Part shown: one piece after another, positions 46,394 to 58,162 of the stretch
Position numbering within the stretch: the stretch's first letter is position 1
How the letters are laid out: each line of letters opens with the position of its first letter
Source of the DNA: Dipteronia dyeriana
Lineage: Eukaryota; Streptophyta; Magnoliopsida; Sapindales; Sapindaceae
NCBI GenBank assembly: GCA_032871835.1
Contig: CM065300.1
Span: 6,529,768-6,593,767 of the forward strand
Length of the DNA stretch: 64,000 nucleotides
Direction of reading: 5' to 3'
The notes under the pieces: model-generated
Seen by the model: only the letters and a program-made list of their open reading frames with translations
What the model was told of the DNA's origin: nothing
The model's database searches: none
Position numbers and translations under genes: made by a program

Positions 46394-49300
46394 ATGAAAC
46401 ACTCACTTTCTTCTTCTTCTCTATCACCAGGACCGTCTTCATCGAATTTATCTTCTTCTCCTTCAACAACAACAGCAACAGCAAGGGCCTCATGGTTCTC
46501 GGGCTTCGTCTGGAGCTTCGAAAAGTCTTCCAGTGTAAAAGTATCTAACAGCTCCATGCATGTCGGCGGGGACTTTGGTGGCCCCGTCAAGGGCAAGAAT
46601 CAGTTTCGTGGTGTGCTCCTCAAGTACGGTCCCAACCCAGTTCAGGTCCGTCTTTTGGGTTATGAAAAGATTCATTTATTATTATTATTTTTATGTTGTT
46701 TGGATTCAAAGTTTTAACTTTGGTGTTGTACGTTTTGCTGGTGATGAGTCATTCTTTGATTTGGTTCATTTGTTGTTCAATGTGGTACTTTTAACTGTGA
46801 AGGGTCTTGTATATGATTGTTGGGATTGAGAGGCAAATTTGAGTTAAATTCATGCAAAACATTTAGCCTAAAATCTGTTTAACATGTTGTATTATCGGTC
46901 AAGGTTGGTTTTTGGGATAAAAAATGTTTTGAAAGTGGTTCATTGCTGTAAGAGAACTATTGCTGCTGTTGGGAGCTTCAAGAGAGGCAGAGAGATGTAA
47001 TTTTGGAAGTTTTATTTGTTATATATTTTTTCGATGTTACATGTGTAGATATGGTTGAAGTATTGAAGTTACTTATTCTTCGCTGAATTTTGTGATTAGA
47101 AACAAGAAATTTATAGGTTTTTTGGCATTGTTTATGTTTTGAATTGGTTAGATGTCCAGGCTTAAGATTGAAAAGTTTTGTGCTGCATATGGTTGAATTT
47201 GATAGAATTCAACTAGAGCATTCTATTGTCGTATCTGATCAATTATTGAAACCAAATCATGCTGTGAATCTTGGTGGCTTGTTAAGAATGATTGTGAGCT
47301 GCAAGGGGAGAGATAGGAAAGCTGTAAGGTGAAAGAGGGGAGAACCAGAAGAAAAAGAAAACAAAATGGTTTGAGATGATAGAGACGTATGAATCACTTT
47401 TTCTCCAAAGTCTGTGTTTGTGTTTTGCAAACATGCCCAACCGTGTCCGTGTTTTGTTTTTTCAAAATTTACACTCTTTTTGTAGAGTTGAGTCCTGCAT
47501 TTTCAAAAGATACTCTGCATAATGGATGCATTTTACATATGTTTTTGATTTTATAGAATAAAAACCGGTTTATAAGACATCGTGACATGATGTCTCTCTT
47601 ATGTTTTTCTTCACCTTGCAGGTTGCTTTCAAAACAGGTGACTATAAACAACAAGTTATTTTTGTTGGTGGATTAACTGATGGTTTCATGGCAACTGAGT
47701 ATGTTTCATATTGTTGGCTTTAATTCATTAATATTATTATTTTATCTAAATCATTACATTGCTTAATTTCTGTCTGTGTTTCTATCAAGCAAAAATGATA
47801 TTAAATGGTTTTTTTATTCCCTCCATCTCATAGAAGTTGTCTTCTTACATTTAACATGAGGAGCACAGTAATTAATGCAGTCACACTTGCTATATATATA
47901 TAGTTTGAACGAAGAAGGCAGATATTCTGAAACTAATAGGATTACTTCGAGGCTTCGAGCCACTTACATTTCAATTGGACAAGCAATTTGGAATTGACTA
48001 AAATAAAGGAAGACAATTTCTTCTTGATGGAGGGATTAAATAAATAGGATCCATTTCTTTTACAAAGATACTAACATATCTTTCATTACCTGATTTGTAG
48101 ATATTTGGAACCTCTTGCCATTGCTTTGGATAACGAGAGATGGTCACTAGTTCAGCTACTTATGTCATCTTCATATACCGGCTATGGCACCTCCAGTTTG
48201 CAACAAGTAACTTATCTCTTCCTTTCAAAAATTTTACCTTTGTCGGGTGACTGGAATATGTCATAGTTACATTGTTGTTTGAAGATTGCTTATTTGTGAT
48301 GCTATTCATCAGACTTTCTGTAAGTTCAATGACTGCATATGATTTATATAAACAGATCTTCTTTCTATTCTGATACCCTCTTACATGCAACTTTACATTA
48401 ATCCTCAACAATAAACAAGAAGTATGAGATATTGACAACTTAATCTTCTCAGTAAGCTTCACTCACCAAATTTCTAACTCATCACCTCTTCCACAATTGC
48501 TTCCCATGAAAATGTTTACTGGATGGTCAACAGGCATGACAGGTAACTGAGATTAAGATGCGGAGAGTTGGTGTGGTAAGGAGCATGCACATGGTGCTTA
48601 CTGCTTGCCACACACTTTATAAACCAACAAGAGAAATTTATTTTCATCTCAAATGACTGGATGAGAGCTGTTTTAATCGTGTTGTTAGTTAATCTTGTTG
48701 AATAAATGCTTGCTTTCAGTATCTGGGCTTACTTGAAGTTAAGTGCTAGTTTTAATTTTTCATGTTCTATCCATTCTGTTCTACTTTTTGGATGTGTTGA
48801 CTTGGAAATTGGATGTAACTTGCATGTTTTGTTACTGTTTTGTTATATATATGATATTTTATTGCTTGTACTTAAGATGCTCTTGCACCATGTACCTTAA
48901 AGGATGCCAAGGAGCTTGATCAGCTGATAAGTTATCTGATCAACAAAGAAGATTCTGAGGGTGTGGTACTACTTGGTCATAGTACTGGCTGTCAGGTGAT
49001 TGCTTTTTGCATTTAAACCTGCACTTCATTTGAAATTATTTAGAGCATTCATCCATGTCATTTTCTGAGGAAACAAACTTAGTGTGTGTTTTTTTTTTTT
49101 TTTTTTTGAATCTAGGATATTGTGCATTATATGCGTACAAATGCAGCATGCTCGCGAGCAGTTCGTGCTGCCATCTTGCAGGTATCAACTATCAATTTTG
49201 AATCATTTGCTCTGCATCATTGTTTGCAAGTCACACATTGCATTATGCTTATGCAAGTTTCTTCAGACAAAAGCTAGACAAAATGATGCTCGTATATGTA

Positions 49301-51367
49301 TGAATAATAAAAAAATTTAACCCTCCCCTTGATGGCTAGACAAAAGCTAAATAAATAAATGAAAATGAATAATAAAAAAAATTAACCCTCCCCTTGATGA
49401 AGGAAGAAATAGAGTCAATTGTTCAATTCATATAGAAATTTAAAGGGGAGGACACATAATGATGCTAGTATATGTATGATCTGTGAAAATTACCCACAGA
49501 TTATATCAACTTTTGTATTGTCTGATACCAAATAGTAAAAAATTTATTTCTTACACTTGTACATGCTTTTCACTTTTTATTTTGAATCATTCCCTTGAGT
49601 GGTTTTCTCGTTATTTCCTACTCTTGTGCTTTCACTCACACAGCTATGGTCATAATGTCAATTGGAATGTTTAGGCTCCTGTTAGTGATCGGGAATACAA
49701 AGCAACTCTTCCTGAAACAGCTGCTATGATTGACTTGGCTTCAGAGATGATAAAGGAAGGCCGAAAGTCAGAAATAATGCCTAGGGAAGCAGATCCATTT
49801 GCTCCAATAACTGCCTATAGGTGGGTACTGTCATATACTTGCCATCCTCAAATTTTGATGTTTAGTTTCATTTTTCTCGATGATTTATATGGTGTTAACA
49901 TGCAATGCTGTTAATGTGGATCAATCAAAGTAGTTGCTTTTCAAGGACATCTAGGATTCTCCTGCATTCTCGGCAGTTTTTATCTTTTTTATGATTCATT
50001 AAATTTCTTTTCCTTTTTGGCTTTTAAAATCTTCAATTATGTTCCTAATATGTTCATGTTTTCCGTCGTTTCTAATAATATGCCTTGGACATATAGTATA
50101 TTCCTTATTTGTAGATAATAGGAAACATGTCTTCTCAGGAAAAATAGGTGCATCATGTAACAATTCCATGAAACATGTAATATTATCACTTAGAATTCTG
50201 GTCTTTTAGTCCCCCCTTCTGACTTTAATATATCACCTTTCATATTTTCCTTGAAATTTTGTTCTGAAATTTCCTTGGCAATTATATACTGAAGGTCAGT
50301 TTAAGATATCTCCTTTTGATTTTCAAATTTGGCTTCTAAGAAGCATTACAAATGGTAAAATGCTATCAATTTGACATTCTGATGTATTAGAAATTTGATT
50401 ATGACAAGGCATTAGAACCTTGCTACTTCATACAAGATTGACATTTGTTCATGCTGCTGCTGCTGCATTGTTATTTTGTAGGTATCACTCTCTTTGTTCC
50501 TACATGGGCGATGATGACATGTTCAGTTCTGACCTCAGTGAGGACCAGTTAAAAACGAGACTTGGTCATATGGCTAATACGCCTTGCCAGGTGTGCACCT
50601 TTTACAACTTATTTGCCATAGGTGTTGGGCTCCATTCACTTTTCAGCTTGGGAGAATTTCCTTGGGCTAGTTTTCGTTCTAGAAGGAGCCCAACAGCCCT
50701 TCTCATCTCATCCATGCTTGTTAAAATAATGAGAATTTTTATAGTTCAAGGAAGCTAGCTCTTTTATCTTAGGATATAACAACATCCTTTCATTTGTGAT
50801 TGGACCATCTATTGTGAAGGAAGAGATGGTGAAGGGGTTGCCATCGGACTTTTTCAAAGTGACAAGCTGCTGTAATTCGTTGCTTTAAGTTACTTACCTT
50901 GTTTAGTGGATGATAGGTGCCTACAATTTGGCTATTTCATGCAGGTTATCTATTCCATGGCTGATGAGTATGTGCCAGAGTATGTTGATAAGAAAGCATT
51001 GGTTGAAAGGTGAGAACCAAATTCCTTTCTGGTTCAGTTTGCATGCATCATTTTAATAGTTCTTGATCATCTGGTTTAGTAATTAGTCATGGGTCATGGA
51101 TGATAGCTTTCTCACATTTTAGATAACAAACCTTTTCTTTACTGTGGTGGTTATGCATATACAATACTCTGTTTGTGATTTCAACCAAATGACCATTTTT
51201 ATTGTATTAAATCATGCAGATTGTGCAGAGTAATGGGTGGTGCAGAGAAAGTTGAAATCGAGCATGGGAATCACTCCCTTTCCAACAGAGTCGGAGAAGC
51301 TGTTCAGGCAATTATGAACTTCGTTAAAAGAGAAGGTCCAAGCGGCTGGGATGATCCATGGACATAA
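46394..51367 (+). CDS. DUF1749 alpha/beta-hydrolase-fold protein
   Basis: Nine exons: 46394-46645, 47622-47698, 48101-48206, 48903-48995, 49116-49181, 49675-49820, 50482-50590, 50945-51009, 51220-51367. Phases are consistent; 353 residues. After a Ser/Thr-rich N-terminus comes 'NQFRGVLLKYGP', then 'QQVIFVGGLTDGF', the nucleophile elbow 'GHSTGCQ' (Ser172), 'APVSDREYKATLPETA', 'YMGDDDMFSSDLS', a likely catalytic Asp in 'SMADEYVP' (Asp290) and His in 'EHGNHSLSNR' (His320 or His323). This matches the fungal/plant DUF1749 (UPF0613) family, whose substrate is unknown. The ATG at 46394 is the first in frame. Intron 5 (about 49270-49400) has a tandem duplication around 'CCCTCCCCTTGATG'. Confidence 0.93.
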
Positions 51368-52765
51368 CTTGTAACCTTCATGATCTTCAATTTATATTTA
51401 TTTCTTTGATTGCTCTTTCATTATCCTGATTTATTCCTCCTAAGAATTATGCTTTACATGTTCAAATTTGTTCGTACATACAAATATTCTTAATATTGAA
51501 CTGAAGTATGATTATACCTATTAGATTGATGAACATTGTGTAAAGAGAGGAAACATTAGTGTGTTTGTATTACAACTTTCTATTACAAGAATTTTGCTTC
51601 TCTTGTCATCTTTGTTTGGATTTTAATCTTTCATTATAGTGAAGATTATAGGGGGTGTAACTGAAAATGTAAAGTTAGTTGGTGTTTGGTGGGGTTGGTA
51701 ACTTCCATTAATGTCTTGATTTTTCTTCACCTTTTGTGTCGACCATATATCTCTACTATTACCAAAGATTCAACAATTTCAAGCCACTCAAGGTTTGCCT
51801 GGTGGTGGATTTCAAGTTTTAACGTTTTCAAAGATCTCAATTATTTTCATTTTTGAAAAACATGATGAAGTTTTATTAAATAAAGACAGCTTGTGTATGT
51901 AACTCTATGATTGATCACTTCCATTGAATAAATTTTTATCCACCGTCTCCACACCCATCTGGATTCCACCGAGTTTTGACAAGTAAATCCATAAATAAAT
52001 GCAGTCTTTGGATATATATGTGTCTGTGTGGGTGTGTGGTGGTGGTGGCATCACCATCAAAATTGAAAATAGCAGGTCTGGTAATTGCTTATTAGCTTTC
52101 ACTTGGTGCACATGCAGCCGAATGGTTGTGATATATCAGATATCAGAATTCAGAAATGTCTTTATGCTTTGTTATTGTCTGCATTGAAATGTGCACCACC
52201 CTACCCCATCACCCATATCTCTCATTACTCATGAGTCATTCCTTTTCAAGCATTTAACAGCTGAAAGCTACTCCCTACAATCACAAAATTATTTGATTGA
52301 TCTATTATTATGTTATACAATTGACTTATGTTTATAGGTTCTTCTAATGTCACAACAAAAAGTTTCCATATCTTCAAAGTCACTGTAAGTTCAAGAAATG
52401 AAGCCGAGACGAGACGAGACGTGTCCTTTTCTCCAAACCTCAAAATTTAAATGGTGGTGCAAGATATTGTACGGATAAGGTGGTAGTAACATTTTTGGGT
52501 TGTTAAATCACGAAATCTAATTAACAATGTAACATTTTTCCATATCTTCAAAGTCATGTAAGTTCATGAAATGAAGCCGAACCAGTAAGATGTCTCTCAT
52601 ATCTACACCATGAAATCGTAAGTTCGAGACGTGTCTTTTTCTCCCAACCTCAAATTTAAATTGTGGTGCATTTCAAATCCAAGATATTGAATCCAAAAAT
52701 TATAAAAATACTATAAAAGAAAAATATTTAGTGCATTTATTGTCTTAATCAATTTCCTCTTTTAT
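51368..52765. other. 3' flank of the DUF1749 gene with a segmental repeat
   Basis: The proximal part is 3' UTR (AATAAA-like motif near 51878). Two diverged direct copies of a 100-150-bp segment lie at about 52360-52466 and 52536-52690 (shared TTTCCATATCTTCAAAGTCA, ATGAAGCCGA, GAGACGTGTC, CAAGATATTG). No gene was seen. Confidence 0.6.
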
Positions 52766-53719
52766 TGTTGTAATTGATTGGGACATGTGTTAACATTGTT
52801 GTATGTGAATTTTACCAAGCATACACGTCATTGATAGAAAGGAGAAAATAGTCAGGTGGACGTCCAAATGGGTACTCAGGAAATATCCTACGAGACATCA
52901 TTAAAGAAAAGAAAAGCCCGAGTAAGCATATATAGAATGAAACCTACTCGGGATCAGTTAACAATACTCGGGACTGGTTAAACAACGCTTCCACTCGGGC
53001 TCAAACGGCGCTACTCGGGACCGGTTAAACAACACTTCCACTCGGACTCAAACGGCGCTACTCGGGACCATCAGGTATTACTCTTACTCGGGAATAAATA
53101 CGACTCGAGTAAGAACTTTGTGCTTATTTCACACGGATTAAGTCATTAAATACGCAAAGATATCCATCAGGAAGGAATCCCAAATAAAATGGAACATTAA
53201 GTTAGAAGAGTCCCCAATCAGAAAATAACTTGATTTCTTTACGAAGACTACATTCTTATAAGGACACAAGTCCAAATTGAACTACACTACTAAAATCCCA
53301 CTCGATTTCCATAAGAGACTCCGAAACATGAAAGAAGACAAATCAACCTCAAGCAAGTAACCGAATCACAATTAAATACAAAGATTTTGTATTACTTGTA
53401 CAAAGCAGATTAGGGTTCTATAAGCATATAAATAGACTCATAATCTGGCTCCAAAAGATATAGGCAATTTAGCATACAGCAATCATAGCAAATACAGAGA
53501 GAAAAAAGAGAGATCGAGAGCTTGTAAACATCGTATTTTCATGGTGGATTTTGGCTTGATTGATCATTCAACCACCCGTGGACGTTTTTCCGATCATCGG
53601 AGTTTTACCACGTAAAACTTTTGTCTTCGTTACTCTCTCTGAATCTCTTTCTCTTTGAATTAATAGCCAAAATCCAATCCTTGTTGGCTTTTTCGACGTA
53701 ATCTAGAAATCGACAAACA
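52766..53719. mobile_element. Probable solo LTR
   Basis: Proposed ends TGTTGTAATTG...CGACAAACA with a TTAT direct repeat on both sides (52762-52765, 53720-53723). Inside are a TATAAATAG promoter-like motif near 53427, then a leader-like GAGAGAAAAAAGAGAG part, and the sequence CCACCCGTGG...GTTTTACCACGTAAA, of a type common near the 3' end of plant LTRs. No internal coding region is present. Borders are tentative. Confidence 0.5.
52964..53057. repeat. 47-bp tandem repeat inside the LTR
   Basis: Two near-identical 47-bp units (starting (C/A)TACTCGGGAC(T/C)GG) at 52964-53010 and 53011-53057, followed by the start of a third. Further CTCGGG(A) words extend from about 52945 to 53110. Confidence 0.85.
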
Positions 53720-53723
53720 TTAT

Positions 53724-55561
53724 CTCTTAAACTTTACTTAAATAAGCTAAATTAATTTGTGAAATTGATGCGATAAATTCAACATGGTCAATTTAAGATC
53801 CAAGAAAATTAATTAAAACTGCGTTGACAAATTTAAATTATATTTCTTATCCATTGTAATTTCGACATTTCAAACTTCCAATTACAGCAACTCATCACCC
53901 TTTTTTTCTTCTTGAAATGTCAGCTTTGATGGCACTTAATTTTCTCATCAACATCTAAAGTACTTTTGTTTGTTAGAAATTTATTCCGAAGATTAATTAT
54001 AGATTAATCTTTATGAGCACATTAACACCAACGAAATCTGTCAATTAATTATGTCTTATCAATGATACAGCTGTTACAAAATCTAACAACTCTTCTTCTT
54101 TAGTGCCACAGACGTAGAAAACAATAATTTTTTTCCACATCTTCACTCAAAATTTCTAGGAAAGTTAGGATATTTTGTGAATTTATTAAACACCTAATTT
54201 CAGCCTAAATTCGATTCAAAAATTTATCAATTATCATCCTTCAACCATCTATTAATTTTTAATTATGCTATTAATTAAAAATGATTAAGTGTGAAAATTT
54301 GGTATGTTTTTAGCTGTGTTTGAAAATACGTGTCTAGATGCTAGACAGTCGCTGATCGTCTCGATTAGAACAAAATGAGTCATATTAAGCCACGGGCAAA
54401 AAAAGCGGACGATTTGGTCAATTTATCGACCGATTTTATCGATTAATGGAGTCAAAATCGTTTTTATATCATAATTACACTGTTTAAATAAAATCATCTA
54501 ATTCTTTAATAGTTACCTTAGCTAAAGAATGAGTTATCCCAACAAGGTGAAATTCTTTGAATTTTTATTTATGAGTGTTTAACTTTTTTTATCTAGAATA
54601 TTTTATTAACTTTCATATTCAACATTTTTATATATATATAGTCCATTTTTTTTCCAATAAATAATTTTAGTTGTGTTGTATTTTCTACAAATATTATATA
54701 TATATATCGCATTATCGTCTTTCTAGTTATTTTTTTCTACCATGTAAACAAAATTCGTTCAAAATCCAACTGATTTTAGTATATTTTAAGTATTTAGAAG
54801 TTAAAAATTATTTATTTAAATAAAAAAATATAAAAAATAATTTTAAATAATAATAAAGTTATTAGATAATATAATAAGTGTAAATGTGTGTATTCATTAA
54901 AAAGAAGGGTAATTTTCACATTAAATTGGGTATATTAACAAATTAATATTTTTAAAAAATAAATAATGAAATATACTTATAAAAGGGTGTAGATATATTT
55001 TTACAGAATATAAATATAATCAATTATTATATAAATTTTAATTTTTTTTTAATATACTATTACTCAAACTTACAATCCCATAATACATACAGCAAAAGTT
55101 TATCAGCCGTATGATACTTGACCTTTCAATTTTAATGAGCTGAGGATCAAAACATCTCATGTGAAAGCCGCGTGCCCACTTTTTGCAAAATGCAAACCCA
55201 CCATGTACAACTATTATTAATAATAGCATATCAAATGACAGTAATGCCCCTACTTCCCTCACAACCAATCACCGACTCTTCAACCAACCAATCACCCTGT
55301 CGGTGCCCAGTTATTTACTACAAGATTCTGCACCTCCTTGCCCTTCCACTTCCAACCAAGGCTATTATCGTCAACACATAAAAATTGTCCTGTTTTTGGA
55401 TTGGACTAAAAGTGTACCTTTTGACTCTCTTTTTTTAACAAAATATTTTTGTGTTTAATATCAAATAATAATTGAGTTTTTCAATCCTTAATCAAAGAGA
55501 ATTTAAAATCCTAGACACAAAGGAGGGAACTTTCGTTTTTAACCGTCTCTGTTTCGATATG
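53724..55561. other. Intergenic, promoter side of the NXPE-like gene
   Basis: AT-rich, with no gene seen. The stretch 55130-55400 is somewhat richer in C and open in two + frames (69 and 91 codons), but without recognisable protein features. Confidence 0.5.
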
Positions 55562-55570
55562 TATATATAA
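55562..55570 (+). promoter_or_regulatory. TATA box of the NXPE-like gene
   Basis: TATATATAA followed by a CTCTCTCTGTTTCTCTC initiator-like tract about 20-35 bases downstream. A leader intron is likely: donor CCT|GTAAGT at 55726 and acceptor TTTTTACAG ending at 55992, one base before the ATG. Confidence 0.6.
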
Positions 55571-55992
55571 TATAAACTCTCTCTGTTTCTCTCATTGAAA
55601 GTTTGAAACTGAAATCACACCTACCAAACAAAATATTCTTTTTAGTTTCCTATAATTTCTCGTTAGCTTCTCTAAAAAAAGCCAAACGACATTAGCAGAA
55701 TAGCAGGAGTTGAAAGTATATACCTGTAAGTATACGTGTAATGTAATTCGTTTAGTTTTTTGTATATATTATTTTTATACAGCTTTTTTTTTTCTCTCGA
55801 GAAAACCGGGACTTGTGCTTTTCTTATAAAACTTTCTTGGATTGTGGTTTGTCGTCAAATCTTTTTCTTTGCTTCTAATCTCTTCGTGTTTTTTCGTTGA
55901 ATTTTCTTTCTGGGGTGGTTTTGTTTTGTTAATTTAGCTGGTAAAGTTGTGTTTTTTTTCATTGTTTTGGGGGGTGTTTTAAGTTTTTACAG

Positions 55993-57885
55993 ATGCCGGA
56001 GAAAATGACGGTGTTGCCGAAACAGTGGCTGGTCTCAGGTCCTATGCGTCAATGGCGATTTGGGGTGTTGACGGCTCTGGTATTTATTGGGATGGTGGTG
56101 GTGTGGAGTGTTGACGGCTGCACTATCAGGAACTTCATCGAAGCTAGGAGGTTCAAGCAAGATAGTTATCTTCCGATGAAAGCTAATGTCACCGTCGATC
56201 GAAACCAAATCCATGAAAATCACACTCTAGTAACCAGCAGTCCTCAAGTTTCTCCGACTCAAAACCAAAACAACACGACGAATTTCACTTCCCAGATTCC
56301 AGCCAATTTGATTGGAACCCACAAAAGCCAAAAAGGTGAAAACTTTACTTCAAAAAATGCAAGCGATTCAGCTCGAAAGCAGCAGCATAAAACAAGTGAG
56401 ATTTCGTCAAATCGAAGTGAGAACAATCATGTTTTGGAAAACTTGATGTGGGTTTCAGCTGAACTGGAGCCAAACTTGACCAAAAATCTCCTCGCTCGCT
56501 GGTTGTCACCGGGAGGAGAGCCGTGCAAGGACTCACGTACGGTGGAGATTTCGATTCCTGGTTTGGATAATGATATCAATGGAGGGAGCTCGGTGGAGTT
56601 ATCAGCTGGTGAAATCCATGAATTCATCTTCAAAGCGATGGATGAGTCTGGAAATCCTCGCTGTTCTGGTGGAGATTACTACGAGACCGATCTTTCAGGC
56701 GAGTCATGGAAATCTCGGCCTCTGGTAAAAGATTTGGGCAATGGCTCCTACTCTCTCTCGCTTCAGGTCCACCCAAATTTCGCTGGTTATTATAATCTGA
56801 CTGTGATTTTGCTTTTTAGACATTTTGAGGGCCTCAAGTTTTCGCCTTCTAGGTTTGTTTTTGATAAACAATTGCGTCGTATACCGATTAGGTTCACTAG
56901 AAGTAGAGCTCGATTACCTGGTCTGAAAATTTGTCAAAAATCTGATTTTGATAAAGATGTTTGGTCTGGGAGGTGGACCAGACATGGGAAAAATGATGCT
57001 TGTCAAATTAGCAACGATGGTCGATATAGATGTCTGGCATCAAATTTTCCATGTCAGAATCCATGGTGTGATGGCTCATTGGGGAAGATAGAGAGCAATG
57101 GTTGGGTATATTCTAGTCATTGTTCGTTCAAGATCTTTTCGGCTGATTCTGCTTGGAATTGTTTGGAGAATCGATGGATTTTCTTCTGGGGTGATTCGAA
57201 TCATGTTGATACGATAAGAAACATGCTCAATTTTGTGTTGGATTTGCCTGATATACCTTCAGTTCCTAGGAGATTTGATAGGAATTTTTCGAACCCTAGA
57301 GACCCTTCTCAAACTGTTCGAATCACTAGCATTTTCAATGGTCATCCGAATGAGACTCAGAATTACCAAGGGTTGGATTCTTTGAGAGATGAAGGGTTTA
57401 GGAATTTGTTGAAGAAGTACTTTTCGGAGGACACGGTTCCTGACACGATGATCATGAACTCCGGATTGCATGATGGTGTTCACTTCTCTACCATTAGAGC
57501 CTTTTCCAATGCTGCAAAATATGCAGCTTCGTTTTGGAAAGAAGTAATGGAATCTGTAAGACAGAGGGGATTGGTGGTGCCACGGTTTATCTTCCGGAAC
57601 ACAATAGCAACAGGTGGGTATGCAAGGTCGCTGGCATTTAATCCTAATAAGATAGAGGCATTTAATGGAGTGCTCTTAGATCAATTAAGGCAGGCAGGGA
57701 TAGTTTCTGGTGTGATCGATAACTTTGATATGACAAATCCATGGCATTATGATAATCGTTGCAATGATGGCGTTCATTATGGCAGAGCACCATTGAAGAT
57801 GAAATGGAGGGATGGAGAAATCGGGCACCAGTATTTCGTAGACCTGATGTTAGCTCATGTGCTGCTTAATGCTCTGTGTGTATAG
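55993..57885 (+). CDS. Type II membrane protein with Ig-like and NXPE/PC-esterase-like domains
   Basis: Single coding exon, 630 residues. A short basic cytoplasmic N-terminus is followed by one membrane anchor (residues 24-41, 'GVLTALVFIGMVVVWSV'), then a Ser/Thr/Asn-rich stem with many N-glycosylation sequons, an Ig/filamin-like beta domain (about 185-295, 'NGSYSLSLQVHPNFAGYYNL'), and a C-terminal SGNH-like domain. The latter has 'FFWGDSNH' (GDS at 400-402), 'MNSGLHDG' (488-495) and 'NDGVHYG' (591-597, Asp592/His595). The order resembles animal NXPE proteins and the PC-esterase/TBL group, whose plant members O-acetylate cell-wall glycans in the Golgi. Golgi location and acyl transfer are inference; the substrate is unknown. 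The ATG at 55993 follows the leader-intron acceptor; Met5 is an alternative. Confidence 0.85.
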   Translation: MPEKMTVLPKQWLVSGPMRQWRFGVLTALVFIGMVVVWSVDGCTIRNFIEARRFKQDSYLPMKANVTVDRNQIHENHTLVTSSPQVSPTQNQNNTTNFTSQIPANLIGTHKSQKGENFTSKNASDSARKQQHKTSEISSNRSENNHVLENLMWVSAELEPNLTKNLLARWLSPGGEPCKDSRTVEISIPGLDNDINGGSSVELSAGEIHEFIFKAMDESGNPRCSGGDYYETDLSGESWKSRPLVKDLGNGSYSLSLQVHPNFAGYYNLTVILLFRHFEGLKFSPSRFVFDKQLRRIPIRFTRSRARLPGLKICQKSDFDKDVWSGRWTRHGKNDACQISNDGRYRCLASNFPCQNPWCDGSLGKIESNGWVYSSHCSFKIFSADSAWNCLENRWIFFWGDSNHVDTIRNMLNFVLDLPDIPSVPRRFDRNFSNPRDPSQTVRITSIFNGHPNETQNYQGLDSLRDEGFRNLLKKYFSEDTVPDTMIMNSGLHDGVHFSTIRAFSNAAKYAASFWKEVMESVRQRGLVVPRFIFRNTIATGGYARSLAFNPNKIEAFNGVLLDQLRQAGIVSGVIDNFDMTNPWHYDNRCNDGVHYGRAPLKMKWRDGEIGHQYFVDLMLAHVLLNALCV

Positions 57886-58120
57886 TTATAGCAAGTGAAT
57901 TGTGGAGGTAATTTAATTTTTGAGGAGTTGTTTGTTGATTAGATCCCGGAAAGTGGCATCCATGACAGTGATACTCGTTGCAGTCATCGTTATAGTTGGC
58001 ATGGCTGGATTAATACATGGAGAAACAGCTTAGTTGGTGCTTGAAAACGAAGTTCTTCTGGGTTGAGTATCGTATATTGGTTCATATTTATTACTAGATT
58101 AGGATTATCATTCTTTATCT

Positions 58121-58162
<42 letters not shown>

